Counted from the stretch's first letter, positions 50,778 through 63,555 are shown. The stretch: 64,000 nt of DNA from Caryophanon sp. (GCA_018384745.1 JAHAYH010000089.1:1-64000); one strand, 5' to 3'. Numbers and translations: made by a program. The notes: generated by a model from the letters alone, not told the origin.

Positions 50778-52067
50778 ATGTTTGTCGATCACGTAAAAGT
50801 TTACGTTAAAGGTGGAGACGGCGGAGATGGTATGGTAGCCTTCCGTCGCGAGAAATATGTACCAAATGGTGGTCCAGCAGGTGGCGATGGTGGCCACGGC
50901 GGTAACGTTATTTTTGAGGTGGAAGAAGGATTACGTACGTTAATGGACTTCCGCTACAAGCGTCACTTCAAAGCAGATCGTGGTGAGCACGGAATGAGTA
51001 AAGGGATGCACGGTCGTAAAGCGGAAGACTTAATCGTTAAAGTACCACCGGGCACAGTTGTGAAAAATGCAGAAACAGAAACGGTTATTGCCGATTTAGT
51101 TGAACACGGTCAACGCGCGGTCATCGCCAAAGCTGGCCGCGGTGGACGCGGGAACTGTCGCTTTGCAACACCTGCAAATCCAGCACCAGAACTAGCTGAA
51201 AAAGGTGAACCAGGTCAAGAACTAGATGTTGTACTTGAATTAAAAGTATTAGCAGACGTTGGCTTAGTTGGTTTCCCATCAGTAGGTAAATCGACATTAT
51301 TATCGGTTGTATCAGCAGCGAAACCAAAAATCGGTGCATACCACTTCACAACAATCGTACCGAACTTAGGAATGGTTGAGACGGAAGATGGTCGTAGCTT
51401 CGCGATGGCGGACTTACCAGGGTTAATCGAAGGCGCACACCAAGGTGTCGGCTTAGGTCACCAGTTTTTACGTCACATTGAGCGTACGCGTGTAATCGTG
51501 CACGTCATTGACATGAGCGGTATGGAAGGTCGTGACCCGTACGAAGATTACGTTACAATTAACGAAGAGTTAAACCAATACAACATGCGTCTATTAGAGC
51601 GTCCACAAATCGTTGTCGCAAACAAAATGGACATGCCAGATGCGGAAGAAAACTTAGTGGAATTCCGTAAAAAAGTGGGCGAAGACATTAAAATTTTACC
51701 GGTATCAGCGGTATCACGCCAAGGCTTACAAACGCTATTATTCAACATTGCGGACTTATTAGAAGTAACGAGCGAGTTCCCATTATTCCACGAAATCGAA
51801 GAAGAATCAGATACGACAGTATTATACAAACATACTGTACAAGATCGTGAATTCGAAGTATCTCGTGATTCAGATGGTTCATTCATTATTTCTGGTACGA
51901 CAATTGAACGTCTATTCAAAATGACAGACTTCAGCCGTGAAGATGGTATTCGTCGCTTTGCACGTCAATTGCGCGCAATGGGTGTTGATGATGCCTTACG
52001 TAAAGCGGGCGCTGAACACGGCGATATCGTTCGTCTATTAGAATTCGAATTCGACTTCATCGATTAA
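50778..52067 (+). CDS. obg: GTPase ObgE/CgtA
   Basis: [53 protein letters not shown]. Confidence 0.98.
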   Translation: MFVDHVKVYVKGGDGGDGMVAFRREKYVPNGGPAGGDGGHGGNVIFEVEEGLRTLMDFRYKRHFKADRGEHGMSKGMHGRKAEDLIVKVPPGTVVKNAETETVIADLVEHGQRAVIAKAGRGGRGNCRFATPANPAPELAEKGEPGQELDVVLELKVLADVGLVGFPSVGKSTLLSVVSAAKPKIGAYHFTTIVPNLGMVETEDGRSFAMADLPGLIEGAHQGVGLGHQFLRHIERTRVIVHVIDMSGMEGRDPYEDYVTINEELNQYNMRLLERPQIVVANKMDMPDAEENLVEFRKKVGEDIKILPVSAVSRQGLQTLLFNIADLLEVTSEFPLFHEIEEESDTTVLYKHTVQDREFEVSRDSDGSFIISGTTIERLFKMTDFSREDGIRRFARQLRAMGVDDALRKAGAEHGDIVRLLEFEFDFID

Positions 52068-52090
52068 TGAATGGGTAAAGGAGGAGCAGT

Positions 52091-52546
52091 ATGAAAGATG
52101 TTGCAAACCAGCGATATTATTTAGTGCGCGAAGATGTATTAACCGATGCGATGCAAAAAACGTTGCAAGCGAAGCAACTATTGCAAACGGGTGCGGTCGC
52201 ATCAATTTGGGACGCGGTAAAGGAAGTTGATTTATCGCGCAGCGCATTTTATAAATATCGTGATGCTGTTTTTCCGTTTCATTCAATTGTACAAGAGCGC
52301 ATTTTAACGGTGTCGTTGCAAATACAAGACCGTAAAGGCACGCTAGCAAAATTGCTTGAAACGATTACCGACGCACATTGCAATGTGTTAACGATTCATC
52401 AAACGATTCCGATTCAAGGACGTGCGAATGTAACACTTTCACTCGATGTGACGAGTATGCATGGCGATTTAGAAGATTTATTGCAAGCGTTGAAGCGTTT
52501 GGACTTTGTCGAAGCAGCTGAAGTCATTAGCTCAGGTGCTTTGTAA
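52091..52546 (+). CDS. pheB: ACT-domain protein PheB
   Basis: RYYLVREDVLTDAMQKTL..., DLSRSAFYKYRDAVFPF; upstream of pheA. Confidence 0.9.
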   Translation: MKDVANQRYYLVREDVLTDAMQKTLQAKQLLQTGAVASIWDAVKEVDLSRSAFYKYRDAVFPFHSIVQERILTVSLQIQDRKGTLAKLLETITDAHCNVLTIHQTIPIQGRANVTLSLDVTSMHGDLEDLLQALKRLDFVEAAEVISSGAL

Positions 52547-52594
52547 ATAAAGTTGCGCGCATCAATCATTGCACGATATAATAGAACAACAATT

Positions 52595-52621
52595 GGAGCT
52601 ACATTGTTAGCTCCTTTTTTG
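52595..52621 (+). terminator. intrinsic terminator between pheB and pheA
   Basis: GGAGCTA-N6-TAGCTCC-TTTTTTG. Confidence 0.8.
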
Positions 52622-52668
52622 TATCATTTTGTGACTGAAAATTTAAAACAATCAAAAAGAGGGATTTT

Positions 52669-53535
52669 ATGAACATCGATTCAACAACGAAAATAGCTTA
52701 TTTAGGGCCGGAAGCTTCCTTTACATATTTAGCAGCAAAAGGGATGTTTCCGCAGCATCCAATCGAGCCGTATGCGACGATTCCAGAATGTATTGAAGCG
52801 GTATCAGATGGCCGTGTCGATTTAGCGGTTGTGCCAATTGAAAATACGTTAGAAGGGTCTGTACCGTTAACGCTCGATTATTTATTCCATGAAGTGAATG
52901 TATATGTGATCGCGGAGCTCGTATCCAAAATTCAGCAGCAACTGCTCATTCATCCGAACAATGCGGATCAGTGGGAACAAATCGAGGCGGTGTATTCACA
53001 TCCGCATGCGCTTGCACAATGTCATAAATATTTATTTTATCGCTTCAGCCAAGTGCCGCTACACTCGTACACATCAACATCTGCAGCCGCAAAGCTCGTG
53101 GCAGAAAACCCAGAGCGAAACATCGCTGCCATTGCGAACGCTTCTGCTGCTGAAAAGTACGGCTTAACGATTGCACAGCCAAACATTCATGATTTCCATT
53201 TTAACCATACGCGCTTTTTCGTCATTTCGCGTGACAATACGCGCATCGATCAGCCAACGAAGGTCGATACAGGCAAAACGACGATTATGTTAACGTTGCC
53301 GTCTGACCGTTCAGGGGCATTGCATCAAGTATTATCGGTATTTGCATGGCGCCAACTGAACTTAAGTAAAATCGAATCACGTCCGTTAAAAACAGCACTT
53401 GGGGATTATTTCTTTAACATCGATGTGTTAGCAGATGAAGAGGAGCCAATGATGAAGGGGGCAATGGAGGAGCTTGCGGCGCTTGGGTGTACAGTAAAAA
53501 CGCTCGGTACATACTACACATACGAAACACCGTGA
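52669..53535 (+). CDS. pheA: prephenate dehydratase
   Basis: IAYLGPEASFTYLAAKGMF, VVPIENTLEGSVPLTLDYLF, SRPLKTALGDYFFNID. Confidence 0.97.
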   Translation: MNIDSTTKIAYLGPEASFTYLAAKGMFPQHPIEPYATIPECIEAVSDGRVDLAVVPIENTLEGSVPLTLDYLFHEVNVYVIAELVSKIQQQLLIHPNNADQWEQIEAVYSHPHALAQCHKYLFYRFSQVPLHSYTSTSAAAKLVAENPERNIAAIANASAAEKYGLTIAQPNIHDFHFNHTRFFVISRDNTRIDQPTKVDTGKTTIMLTLPSDRSGALHQVLSVFAWRQLNLSKIESRPLKTALGDYFFNIDVLADEEEPMMKGAMEELAALGCTVKTLGTYYTYETP

Positions 53536-53581
53536 AACTTTTAGACGCTTCATCCGTACATAGTAATAAAGAGGTGATCAT

Positions 53582-53824
53582 ATGTTTTGGTTAATGATTG
53601 CGTTAATTGTGGCGATCACAACTGGTGGAGAGGCCTATAAAGCATATTTGAAAAATAATGCGAAAACGCTGGAGCTTCGTGAAAAGCTATTGAAGGATGA
53701 ATATAAGCTAGAGCTGGCGAAGCAGGAGACATTGCGTTTAGAAAATGAACGTTTGCGCTTAGAGTTAGATGCGGATACCGCGCAGTTTGAGCAGCAAAAG
53801 AAGTTGGTGCATCTTGAAAAATAA
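53582..53824 (+). CDS. small hypothetical protein, one N-terminal TM plus coiled coil
   Basis: MFWLMIALIVAITTGGEAYKAYL then charged helical region; SD GAGGTGATC. Confidence 0.6.
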   Translation: MFWLMIALIVAITTGGEAYKAYLKNNAKTLELREKLLKDEYKLELAKQETLRLENERLRLELDADTAQFEQQKKLVHLEK

Positions 53825-54215
53825 CGGTGTGCTCGTTTTATATGATGGACAATGTGGGTTATGTGATGGGGTTGTACAATTTTTACTTGCACATGATGTG
53901 CATAATCGCTTTTATTTTGCGGCGCTCGATAGCGAAACCGGGCAAGTGTATAAAAAGCGTTATCGCATTGATGACCGTGTCGATAGCGTCATCGTCATTG
54001 AACGTGAGCGCGCGTACATGTATAGCGATGCGGTCGTGCAGCTCGCGAAACATTTGCCGATGCCCTATGCGATAGGGTACATAGCGCGAATTGTGCCCGC
54101 CGTTATGCGCGATGCTTTATATAAGCAAGTTGCAAAGCGAAGACTTGCGATGTTTGGTACGGTGAATGCATGTCAGCTGCCAACGATGGCGCAACGCCAA
54201 AAATTTTTATCATGA
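53814..54215 (+). CDS. DCC-family thiol-disulfide oxidoreductase (DUF393)
   Basis: VLVLYDGQCGLCDGVVQFLLAHD motif; likely TTG start 53814. Confidence 0.85.
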   Translation: MKNNGVLVLYDGQCGLCDGVVQFLLAHDVHNRFYFAALDSETGQVYKKRYRIDDRVDSVIVIERERAYMYSDAVVQLAKHLPMPYAIGYIARIVPAVMRDALYKQVAKRRLAMFGTVNACQLPTMAQRQKFLS

Positions 54216-54235
54216 ACAAACAAGACCTTGTCACT

Positions 54236-54682
54236 TTACGTACGTAGTAAAGCGAGAAGGTCTTGTTGTCCGTTTAGGCAGTCTGCTAGCGTATAGCGGT
54301 CTAATACGGCTAAATATGCTTGTAGCGCTTCATAGAGCACGCCTTTTAAGCGGCATTGTGATGAGAGGCGACATAAGTTGTTTTCTACATCAAAGCATTC
54401 CACGATGTGAAAGTCTTCCTCCGTTTGCCGAACGACGGCGCCGATATTAATGTCTGCGGGCTCTTTTGCTAAACGAATGCCGCCACCGCGACCGCGTACC
54501 GTATCGACTAAGCCAAGCTGCCCCAACTGATGTGTCACTTTCATTAAATGATTTTTAGAAATGGTATATGCATCAGCAATTTCTTGAACGGTTGACAATT
54601 GCGTTTTGTTTTTAGCGCCTAAATATAACAGGACGCGTAACGAGTAATCGGTATAGAGCGTTAAACGCACGAATCCCACCAC
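54236..54682 (-). CDS. Rrf2-family Fe-S regulator, NsrR-like
   Basis: RLTLYTDYSLRVLLYLG, VRGRGGGIRLAKEP, Cys triad CFDVENNLCRLSSQC. Confidence 0.88.
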   Translation of the reverse strand: MVGFVRLTLYTDYSLRVLLYLGAKNKTQLSTVQEIADAYTISKNHLMKVTHQLGQLGLVDTVRGRGGGIRLAKEPADINIGAVVRQTEEDFHIVECFDVENNLCRLSSQCRLKGVLYEALQAYLAVLDRYTLADCLNGQQDLLALLRT

Positions 54683-54751
54683 ACTTTCTATTTGGTGATC
54701 TGTTTCGTGCCTAGTATAGCATTTTTTGTCGTGTTCTGTAGTGTGTAATGC

Positions 54752-55339
54752 TTAATTTTCTGCTGTAAATGGGTTTGTGAGTGCAATGATACGGTGTGGT
54801 GTTGTTTGCGCGGGAATGCTTCGCGTCGTCATCGTATAAAAGACGGCATAATCACCGGCTGCCATTGCTTTCTCACTCTTGATGCGCAGCGTATTCGTTT
54901 CGTTTACAAGTTCATCGTTAAAGGAAGCAACATCATAAAAGCCGCGCGCTTCCGTTTCAACGACGACGATGACCGGTGTGTAACGCGGTGGGTAAATCAT
55001 CACCATCGGGCTGTTTGAGTACACATAGCCATAAACCGTCATGCCAACGTCAAGCTGCGTATCTTCTCCTGTATCGGTCACAACGGGTGTATGTGTGCCA
55101 ATGAAAAATGTAATCGGATTGCCATCAACGGTCGCTTCTGCAAATAGGCCATCTTCGGTTTGAGTCACTTCAGTAATCGTCCCTTGCTGCTTTGTAAATG
55201 TCGTCATCATTTCCTCCTCGGTTTGTGTAGTCGTATGAGAAGCGGCTGCTTCCTCGGTTGTTTCAGTCGTTTGTGTTGCTTCGTCGCTACAGGCAGTTAC
55301 GAGTAGTAGTGCTGCAGCTGCTATGAACACGTGACGCAT
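54752..55339 (-). CDS. predicted lipoprotein of unknown function
   Basis: Signal peptide with lipobox LVTAC. Confidence 0.75.
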   Translation of the reverse strand: MRHVFIAAAALLLVTACSDEATQTTETTEEAAASHTTTQTEEEMMTTFTKQQGTITEVTQTEDGLFAEATVDGNPITFFIGTHTPVVTDTGEDTQLDVGMTVYGYVYSNSPMVMIYPPRYTPVIVVVETEARGFYDVASFNDELVNETNTLRIKSEKAMAAGDYAVFYTMTTRSIPAQTTPHRIIALTNPFTAEN

Positions 55340-55402
55340 AAGAAAAACCCCCTTATTATAGTTGTCGTATATAAGACGCCTAGTATAAAGAGGTTGTTAC
55401 AA

Positions 55403-55933
55403 TTATTCTTCAATTAAAAACCCTTTTTGACGCAGTGCATCAATTGCTTGTGAAAGTGCATGCTCAGATTGTGCCCGCAGCACGTGTAAATGCGTACCGT
55501 TCGTTAAGGCAGATAAGTACGCGGCATTTGAGTCGTTTAGCTTTTGTAAAAACTGCTGCACTTCATGGCGGTTAGAGACGTGAATATTGGCGGTAATTTC
55601 ACCATATACGCCGTGCTCTACCGTAACGTTTTGTACCGTAACGCCGTAATCGACAATCGTCAGTAGCTCTTCTTCCGTTTCTGCTTGTGTATGACGACAT
55701 GCGATTGTGCGCTCGACGTAGTCGCTTGCTGCTTCTGTTTGCAAGTACACATAGCCTTGGCTCGTTGCTAAAATCGGTTCGTTGCGCGCTTTTAACAATG
55801 TCATATCGTTTACGACGACTTGACGCGACACGTTTGCAAGTTTAGCGAGTGCGGTGCCCGTAATCGGGGTGGATGCTTCCTTCAAATGTGCAAGCAACAA
55901 TGCACGTCGCTGTTCGCCTAAAATTTTTTTCAT
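55403..55933 (-). CDS. niaR: NiaR-family (HTH + 3H domain) NAD-metabolism repressor
   Basis: GEQRRALLLAHLKEASTPITGTALAKLANVSRQVVVNDMTLLKARNEPILATSQGYVY; likely start 55933. Confidence 0.88.
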   Translation of the reverse strand: MKKILGEQRRALLLAHLKEASTPITGTALAKLANVSRQVVVNDMTLLKARNEPILATSQGYVYLQTEAASDYVERTIACRHTQAETEEELLTIVDYGVTVQNVTVEHGVYGEITANIHVSNRHEVQQFLQKLNDSNAAYLSALTNGTHLHVLRAQSEHALSQAIDALRQKGFLIEE

Positions 55934-56073
55934 AAAAAGCCCTCCAACGTCCAAAAAATCGTTACACATATTGTAGCATGAAACGATGTGTAATTTATAG
56001 TTTTCGTGCGACGCAACAGCAAATAGACGCTAATTATGCTATAATCGGAATCGGTAAAAGAAAGGGCGAAAGT

Positions 56074-56688
56074 ATGTACGATTATTTAATTGGTAGCGTA
56101 ACGCGTATTACGCCAGAATATATAGTGTTAGAGCAGGCGCAAACAGGATGGCAGCTATTTACGCCAAACCCGTACGCCTTTCAAAAAGTAGACAATGTGC
56201 AAGTGTTCGTCCATTTAAGTGTGCGTGAAGATGCACATACGTTATTTGGCTTTACGAGCTTGCATCAGCGCGATTTATTCCGCAAGTTAATTCAAGTATC
56301 GGGCATCGGTCCAAAAGGCGCGCTAGCTATTTTAGCAACAGGCGAGCCAAGCCATGTTATTCAAGCGATCGAGCTAGAGGATGAAGCATTTTTAGTGAAG
56401 TTCCCAGGTGTCGGTAAAAAGACGGCACGCCAAATGATTTTAGACTTAAAAGGCAAACTCGGTGGGCTTATGGAACAATTTACTTTACCAAGTTCTGATG
56501 ATGAGCTGCCGCTGTTTGGCGTGAATCCATTTGAGCATGAATTAGAAGAAGCACTTCTTGCATTGCAAGCGCTCGGCTATTCAGACCGTGAGTTGGCAAA
56601 AGTGAAGCCGAAATTAGAAGCGATCGAGCTTGCAACAACGGATGCTTACATGAAAGAAGCGCTGAAATTATTATTAAAATTACAGTAA
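56074..56688 (+). CDS. ruvA: Holliday junction branch migration protein RuvA
   Basis: MYDYLIGSVTRI, LIQVSGIGPKGALAILA, FPGVGKKTARQMILDLKGKL. Confidence 0.96.
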   Translation: MYDYLIGSVTRITPEYIVLEQAQTGWQLFTPNPYAFQKVDNVQVFVHLSVREDAHTLFGFTSLHQRDLFRKLIQVSGIGPKGALAILATGEPSHVIQAIELEDEAFLVKFPGVGKKTARQMILDLKGKLGGLMEQFTLPSSDDELPLFGVNPFEHELEEALLALQALGYSDRELAKVKPKLEAIELATTDAYMKEALKLLLKLQ

Positions 56689-56700
56689 GGAGGACTTGCG

Positions 56701-57702
56701 ATGTCAGATCGAACAGTGTCAGGGGAAGCTTCGAGCTTTGATGAACAATTTGAATTGTCACTGCGTCCACAACGCCTTGCGCAATATATCGGTCAGCATA
56801 AAGTGAAGGACAACTTACGCATTTTCATCGATGCAGCGAAAATGCGCGAAGAAAGCTTAGACCACGTGTTATTATACGGTCCTCCTGGCTTAGGGAAGAC
56901 GACGCTTGCGTACGTTATTGCGAATGAAATGAACGTCGGTGTGCGCATGACGAGCGGTCCAGCGATTGAGCGTCCAGGTGATTTAGCGGCCATTTTAAGC
57001 GCGCTTGAACCGGGTGATGTGTTATTTATTGATGAAATTCATCGACTGCCACGGGCGATTGAAGAAGTGCTGTACTCAGCAATGGAGGACTTTTGTTTAG
57101 ATATCGTTGTTGGCAAAGGTCCAGAAGCGCGCACAGTACGCCTTGAGTTACCACCATTTACACTTGTTGGGGCAACGACGCGTGCGGGAGCACTTTCTGC
57201 ACCACTGCGCGACCGTTTTGGTGTATTATTACGTCTGGAGTATTACGATGACGATAGCTTAGCTGAAATCGTTCGTCGTAGTGCAACGCTATTTGACGTC
57301 ACAATTGATGAACACGCATCAAATGAGCTAGCACGTCGCTCACGTGGGACACCGCGTATTGCGAACCGTTTATTAAAGCGCGTGCGTGATTATGCACAAG
57401 TGCTCGGTGACGGTGCGATTACGCATGCACTTGCCAACCAAGCACTTGAGTTGCTGCAAGTGGATCCGCGTGGCTTAGACCACATCGACCATAAGCTGAT
57501 GCAATGTTTAATCGAGCGCTTTAACGGTGGCCCAGCAGGTGTTGACACATTGGCCGCGTCGATCGGCGAAGAATCGATGACGATTGAAGATGTGTATGAG
57601 CCGTATTTAATGCAAATTGGCTTTTTACAGCGCACACCGCGAGGACGCGTTGCGACGTATTTAGCGTATGACCATTTTGGCTATGAACAGCCGCAATCAT
57701 AA
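56701..57702 (+). CDS. ruvB: Holliday junction helicase RuvB
   Basis: [56 protein letters not shown]. Confidence 0.98.
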   Translation: MSDRTVSGEASSFDEQFELSLRPQRLAQYIGQHKVKDNLRIFIDAAKMREESLDHVLLYGPPGLGKTTLAYVIANEMNVGVRMTSGPAIERPGDLAAILSALEPGDVLFIDEIHRLPRAIEEVLYSAMEDFCLDIVVGKGPEARTVRLELPPFTLVGATTRAGALSAPLRDRFGVLLRLEYYDDDSLAEIVRRSATLFDVTIDEHASNELARRSRGTPRIANRLLKRVRDYAQVLGDGAITHALANQALELLQVDPRGLDHIDHKLMQCLIERFNGGPAGVDTLAASIGEESMTIEDVYEPYLMQIGFLQRTPRGRVATYLAYDHFGYEQPQS

Positions 57703-57720
57703 AATAGAAAGAAGTTTTGA

Positions 57721-58761
57721 ATGATGAAAGTAGAAGATTTTGATTTTCACTTACCAGAAGAATTAATCGCCCAAACGCCATTACTGGACCGTACTGCGAG
57801 TCGTTTAATGGTTGTCGATAAGGCGACAAATACAGTGGAGCACCATCACTTTCCACACATTTTAGATGAAGTAGAAGCAGGGGATTGCCTCGTGTTAAAC
57901 GATACGCGCGTCTTACCTGCACGTTTAATGGGGACAAAAGAGCCTACAGGGGCAAACATTGAACTATTGTTATTAAAGCAAAATGAAGAAGATGTATGGG
58001 AGACGCTAGCAAAACCTGCAAAGCGCGTTAAAGTAGGAACCGTTGTATCATTTGGTGAAGGGTTATTACAAGCGGAGTGCATCGGGGAATTAGATCACGG
58101 TGGCCGCATTTTCAAATTTACGTATGACGGGATTTTTTATGAAATTTTAGATCAATTAGGCGAAATGCCTTTACCGCCATACATCCGTGAAAAGCTAGAC
58201 GATCAAGACCGCTACCAAACGGTGTTTGCAAAAGAGCGCGGATCAGCAGCTGCACCGACAGCGGGTTTACACTTTACTGAAGATATTTTAGAAGCGATTC
58301 GTGCAAAAGGCGTGAACATCGCGTTCGTAACATTACACGTGGGTCTTGGGACATTCCGTCCGGTCAGCGTCGATGATATTGACAATCACGATATGCACTC
58401 AGAGTTTTATTCAGTCAGTGAAGAAACAGCGGCCATCATTAATGAGACGAAGGCAAACGGCGGCAAAATCATTTCCGTTGGTACGACGTCAACGCGTACG
58501 CTTGAAACGGTCGCAAGCCGCCATAACGGCAACATTGTCGCAGAGCAAGGCTGGACATCGATCTTCATTTACCCAGGCTATGAATGGAAGTGTGTCGATG
58601 CGTTACTGACAAACTTCCACTTACCAAAATCAACGCTTGTCATGCTTGTTTCATCACTGGCAAGTCGTGAACTCATTTTAGACGCATATGACAAAGCGGT
58701 TGAAGAAAAATATCGATTCTTCAGCTTTGGGGATGCAATGTTCATTCGACCTGTGCGATAA
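57721..58761 (+). CDS. queA: S-adenosylmethionine:tRNA ribosyltransferase-isomerase
   Basis: [49 protein letters not shown]. Confidence 0.98.
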   Translation: MMKVEDFDFHLPEELIAQTPLLDRTASRLMVVDKATNTVEHHHFPHILDEVEAGDCLVLNDTRVLPARLMGTKEPTGANIELLLLKQNEEDVWETLAKPAKRVKVGTVVSFGEGLLQAECIGELDHGGRIFKFTYDGIFYEILDQLGEMPLPPYIREKLDDQDRYQTVFAKERGSAAAPTAGLHFTEDILEAIRAKGVNIAFVTLHVGLGTFRPVSVDDIDNHDMHSEFYSVSEETAAIINETKANGGKIISVGTTSTRTLETVASRHNGNIVAEQGWTSIFIYPGYEWKCVDALLTNFHLPKSTLVMLVSSLASRELILDAYDKAVEEKYRFFSFGDAMFIRPVR

Positions 58762-58903
58762 TGGATACATTGTGCTAACGAGCGCGTCTCGTTAGCATTA
58801 TTTCTTGTCCAACTGGATGAGCAGGTGTCGCTAGCTGCTTCGAGAAAACAGGGAGCAATAGAGCACCTATAAAAACGAAGTACTGTTTTTACTTTAGTTT
58901 TAG

Positions 58904-60061
<1,158 letters not shown>

Positions 60062-60070
60062 GCAACGAAA

Positions 60071-60106
60071 AAAACGTTCAATCCGCGGATTGAACGTTTT
60101 TTATGT
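60071..60106. terminator. convergent terminator between tgt and yajC, perfect palindrome
   Basis: AAAACGTTCAATCCG|CGGATTGAACGTTTT plus T tract. Confidence 0.85.
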
Positions 60107-60114
60107 ATAGGCGT

Positions 60115-60372
60115 TTATTTATCTACGCGACCAATTGCGCCCTTTTCAAAGCGAACGTTAACACCATCAGCGATGTTAATGATCACTGTTGTATCATCGA
60201 CAGCTTCGATTGTACCGTGTAAACCACCAACTGTAACAATGCGATCACCGCGTTGTAGCGCATTTTGCATTTCTAACGTTTGCTTTTGACGCTTTTGCGC
60301 TGGACGAATTAAAATAAACCACATTGCGACAAACATCAGAATAATCGGCAATAAGCTAATTAATGTTTCCAT
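60115..60372 (-). CDS. yajC: preprotein translocase subunit YajC
   Basis: ILMFVAMWFILIRPAQKRQKQTLEMQNALQRGDRIVTVGGLHGTI. Confidence 0.95.
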   Translation of the reverse strand: METLISLLPIILMFVAMWFILIRPAQKRQKQTLEMQNALQRGDRIVTVGGLHGTIEAVDDTTVIINIADGVNVRFEKGAIGRVDK

Positions 60373-60724
60373 ATTCCAAAAATCCCCCTTTCCAAAAACT
60401 CACCCTTTTAGTATACGCGATAACGGTCAAAAATAGCTCATTTTTGCACCTGATTTTTAGAAAAAAATTTAATAAACGCGCAATTTTTGGCGCCCTTTGT
60501 GACAAAGTGACAAAAACGATTCATGCTACTACAAACGCGCACGTGAATTGTTATGAAAACTTTCGTTAAAATTGCCGCCTCTACCTGTATATAGTGATGA
60601 AAAAGGTATGTATAGTTGTGGGAATGTTAGGATAAAAGTATATGTTAGCAAATGGGTTGTTTAGGTCTTTTGTTTTGTATACAATAAAGCGTACCCATTT
60701 GTATACATACTGTAGGAGGCTTTT

Positions 60725-61039
60725 ATGCAACAAGAGCAATTGAAACAACTTGTTTTACCTGCGCTGCAAAGTAAACTTTTTGAACTGCATCATTGCGGCG
60801 ATGAACAAGCAACAATCGAACAATTATGGACATATTTTACGCGTTTTAAATGGTCCGCACGACAAGTGGAACAAATGCCACTTCATCAACTCATTCATGA
60901 AATTTTACATACACCAATCAACGACTTCATGCATTACCGTCAAGTGAAGACCGGTAAAGTTAATTTTATTTTATTAAAGCGCATGCAGGAAGAAGCGTGT
61001 TGGCGTCAGTCTTTTTCAGCGTCTGTTCGTCCGTCCTAA
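60725..61039 (+). CDS. ComN/YrzD-like post-transcriptional regulator
   Basis: LHQLIHEILHTPINDFMHYRQVKTGKVN resembles ComN family; position upstream of secDF. Confidence 0.65.
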   Translation: MQQEQLKQLVLPALQSKLFELHHCGDEQATIEQLWTYFTRFKWSARQVEQMPLHQLIHEILHTPINDFMHYRQVKTGKVNFILLKRMQEEACWRQSFSASVRPS

Positions 61040-61290
61040 TACCTCTCATAAAAAGGAAAAATAAAACCGTCATGAAAATGTAATGTAACGTTCGTTTGAC
61101 ACAACCGACAACGTGTTTCATAATAAGTTTGTTGCGCTTTTTCGCGAATAGGTTAAAATTGTTAGCAAGTAGAAGGGTATCAACTTTGATAGACCTTTCC
61201 TATACGAAACAAGGCGTACGGAACAAATCGACAATCGTTTTCGTCGTATTGTTCAACGCAGTGCTTCGTATACATTGAGGAGGATTTTAC

Positions 61291-63555
61291 ATGAAATTAA
61301 GAAGCCGTATTATTGCGTTCATTTTGATCGTAGCGGTTCTTGCAGGGTCGATGAGTACGACGATTCAAGGAATTCTTGATGACATCAAGCTTGGTTTAGA
61401 CTTGCAAGGTGGCTTTGAAGTGCTGTATGAGGTCCGCACGCTCGATGGTGAAAAACCATCTAGTGATACGTTGACCGATACGACAACCGCTTTAAGCAAT
61501 CGTATTAACGCAATCGGGGTAAGTGAACCGAGCATTCAAGTAGAAGGGGAAGACCGTATTCGTGTTCAGCTTGCAGGGGTGGAAGACCAAAACTCTGCAC
61601 GTGAAATTTTATCGAGTACCGCGAACTTAACGATTCGTAACGTGAACGATGAAGTACTACTTGATGGTTCAGATTTAAAAGAAGGTGGCGCTGCAGCATC
61701 ATTTGATGAGCAAAACCGTCCAATCGTTACATTAACATTAAAAGATGCAGACAAATTTGGTGAAATCACACAAGCGCTTGCGACAAAGCCAGCTGGTGAA
61801 AACTTACTTGTCATTTGGCTAGACTTTGAAGAAGGTGTCGATTCATACGTTGCAGAAGCGATGAAGCCAGACCCGAAATTCATTTCAGCAGCATCGGTTA
61901 CACAAAAGTTACAAACAACAGATGTCATGATCTCAGGGTCATTTACAGTTGAAGAAACAAAACAAATTGCGGGCGTGTTAGATGCAGGTGCATTACCGGT
62001 ATCATTAACGGAAATTTATTCAACATCAGTTGGCGCACAATTTGGTGAAAAAGCGTTACAAGATACAGTATTTGCAGGGGTTGTCGGTGTTATTGCCATC
62101 TTCGTCTTCATGTTACTGTACTATCGTTTACCAGGTTTTGTAGCCGTTATTACATTAACGGTATTCACATATTTAGTCTTACTCGTATTTGACTGGATTA
62201 ATGCGGTATTAACATTACCAGGCATTGCCGCAGTCGTACTCGGTATTGGTATGGCGGTTGATGCGAACATCTTAACAGCAGAGCGTGTGCGTGAGGAATT
62301 ACGCGCAGGTCGTACAGTGAAGCAAGCGTATATGCTTGGGTCAAAGCAATCGTTAACGGCGATTGTTGATGCGCAGCTTACAACGTTATTAGCAGCTGCC
62401 GTATTATTCTACTTCGGTCAAAGTTCTGTTAAAGGTTTCGCAACAACGTTAATCATTTCGATTTTACTAAGTTTCGTAACAGCTGTATGGGGTTCTCGTG
62501 TATTATTAGGCTTACTTGTGAAAAGTGGCTACTTCGACAATCCAGCATGGTATGGCATTGCAAAATCGAAGCAACATGCACCAGAGGAAAACTTCGATAC
62601 GTTAGATTTACCAACGAAGTTTGATAAGATCGACTTTGTCGGCAACCGTAAAAAGTTCTATACGTTGTCGATGGTCATTTTAATTGCCGGTGCAATTGTG
62701 ATCGGTATGTTTAAGTTAAACTTAGGCATCGATTTCTCAAGTGGTACACGTGTTGAGATTTTAGCAACAGAGGAAGTAACGAAAGAAGAAATCGTTAACT
62801 ACTTAGATGAAATCGGTCATCCATCAGATGATGTTGTCATTTCTGGCGATCAAAAAGATACAGCTGTTGTTCGCTTTAAAGAAGACTTCTCACAAGCGGA
62901 TACAATTGCCTTTAAAGCACAAGTGTTAGAAGATTACGGCGCTGAGCCGAGTGTCAGCAACGTATCGCCAACAGTTGGTCGCGAGCTTGTGAAAAACGCC
63001 ATCATGTCACTATCAATTGCAGCGTTAGGGATTATTATTTATGTAGCGATTCGCTTTGAATGGCGCATGGGTCTTGGTGCGATCGTTTCGTTACTGCATG
63101 ACGTATTCTTCATCGTTGTGGCGTTCTCAATGTTCCGTCTAGAAGTAGACTTAACGTTTATCGCCGCAGTCTTAACAATTGTTGGTTACTCGATTAACGA
63201 TACGATCGTAACGTTTGACCGTATTCGTGAAAACGTAGACCGCGTCGGTGAAATTAAAACGAAGGAAGAGTTAGCGCTTGTCGTAAACAAATCACTTCGT
63301 CAAACGATGGGACGCTCGGTGAATACGGTATTAACGGTTATTGTTGTCGTTGTTGCCTTAATTATTTTCGGTGCACCATCGATTCAAAACTTCTCGATTG
63401 CGTTATTAATCGGATTAGTAACAGGGATGTATTCATCAATCTGTATCGCAGCTCAAATTTGGTACACGTTAAAAGTACGTGAAATGAATAAAAAGGGCGG
63501 ATCTGTGAAGAAGAAAGAAAAACGCGAATGGGGTTCAGACGAGCCAGTCGTATAA
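61291..63555 (+). CDS. secDF: fused protein translocase subunit SecDF
   Basis: LGLDLQGGFEVLYEV, GMAVDANILTAERVREEL, LTIVGYSINDTIVTFDRIREN. Confidence 0.97.
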   Translation: MKLRSRIIAFILIVAVLAGSMSTTIQGILDDIKLGLDLQGGFEVLYEVRTLDGEKPSSDTLTDTTTALSNRINAIGVSEPSIQVEGEDRIRVQLAGVEDQNSAREILSSTANLTIRNVNDEVLLDGSDLKEGGAAASFDEQNRPIVTLTLKDADKFGEITQALATKPAGENLLVIWLDFEEGVDSYVAEAMKPDPKFISAASVTQKLQTTDVMISGSFTVEETKQIAGVLDAGALPVSLTEIYSTSVGAQFGEKALQDTVFAGVVGVIAIFVFMLLYYRLPGFVAVITLTVFTYLVLLVFDWINAVLTLPGIAAVVLGIGMAVDANILTAERVREELRAGRTVKQAYMLGSKQSLTAIVDAQLTTLLAAAVLFYFGQSSVKGFATTLIISILLSFVTAVWGSRVLLGLLVKSGYFDNPAWYGIAKSKQHAPEENFDTLDLPTKFDKIDFVGNRKKFYTLSMVILIAGAIVIGMFKLNLGIDFSSGTRVEILATEEVTKEEIVNYLDEIGHPSDDVVISGDQKDTAVVRFKEDFSQADTIAFKAQVLEDYGAEPSVSNVSPTVGRELVKNAIMSLSIAALGIIIYVAIRFEWRMGLGAIVSLLHDVFFIVVAFSMFRLEVDLTFIAAVLTIVGYSINDTIVTFDRIRENVDRVGEIKTKEELALVVNKSLRQTMGRSVNTVLTVIVVVVALIIFGAPSIQNFSIALLIGLVTGMYSSICIAAQIWYTLKVREMNKKGGSVKKKEKREWGSDEPVV

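Noticed and set aside
60071-60100. Perfect 30-bp palindrome between tgt and yajC as a protein-binding or recombination site
   Set aside because: Placed between convergent genes and followed by a T tract, so an ordinary bidirectional terminator explains it.
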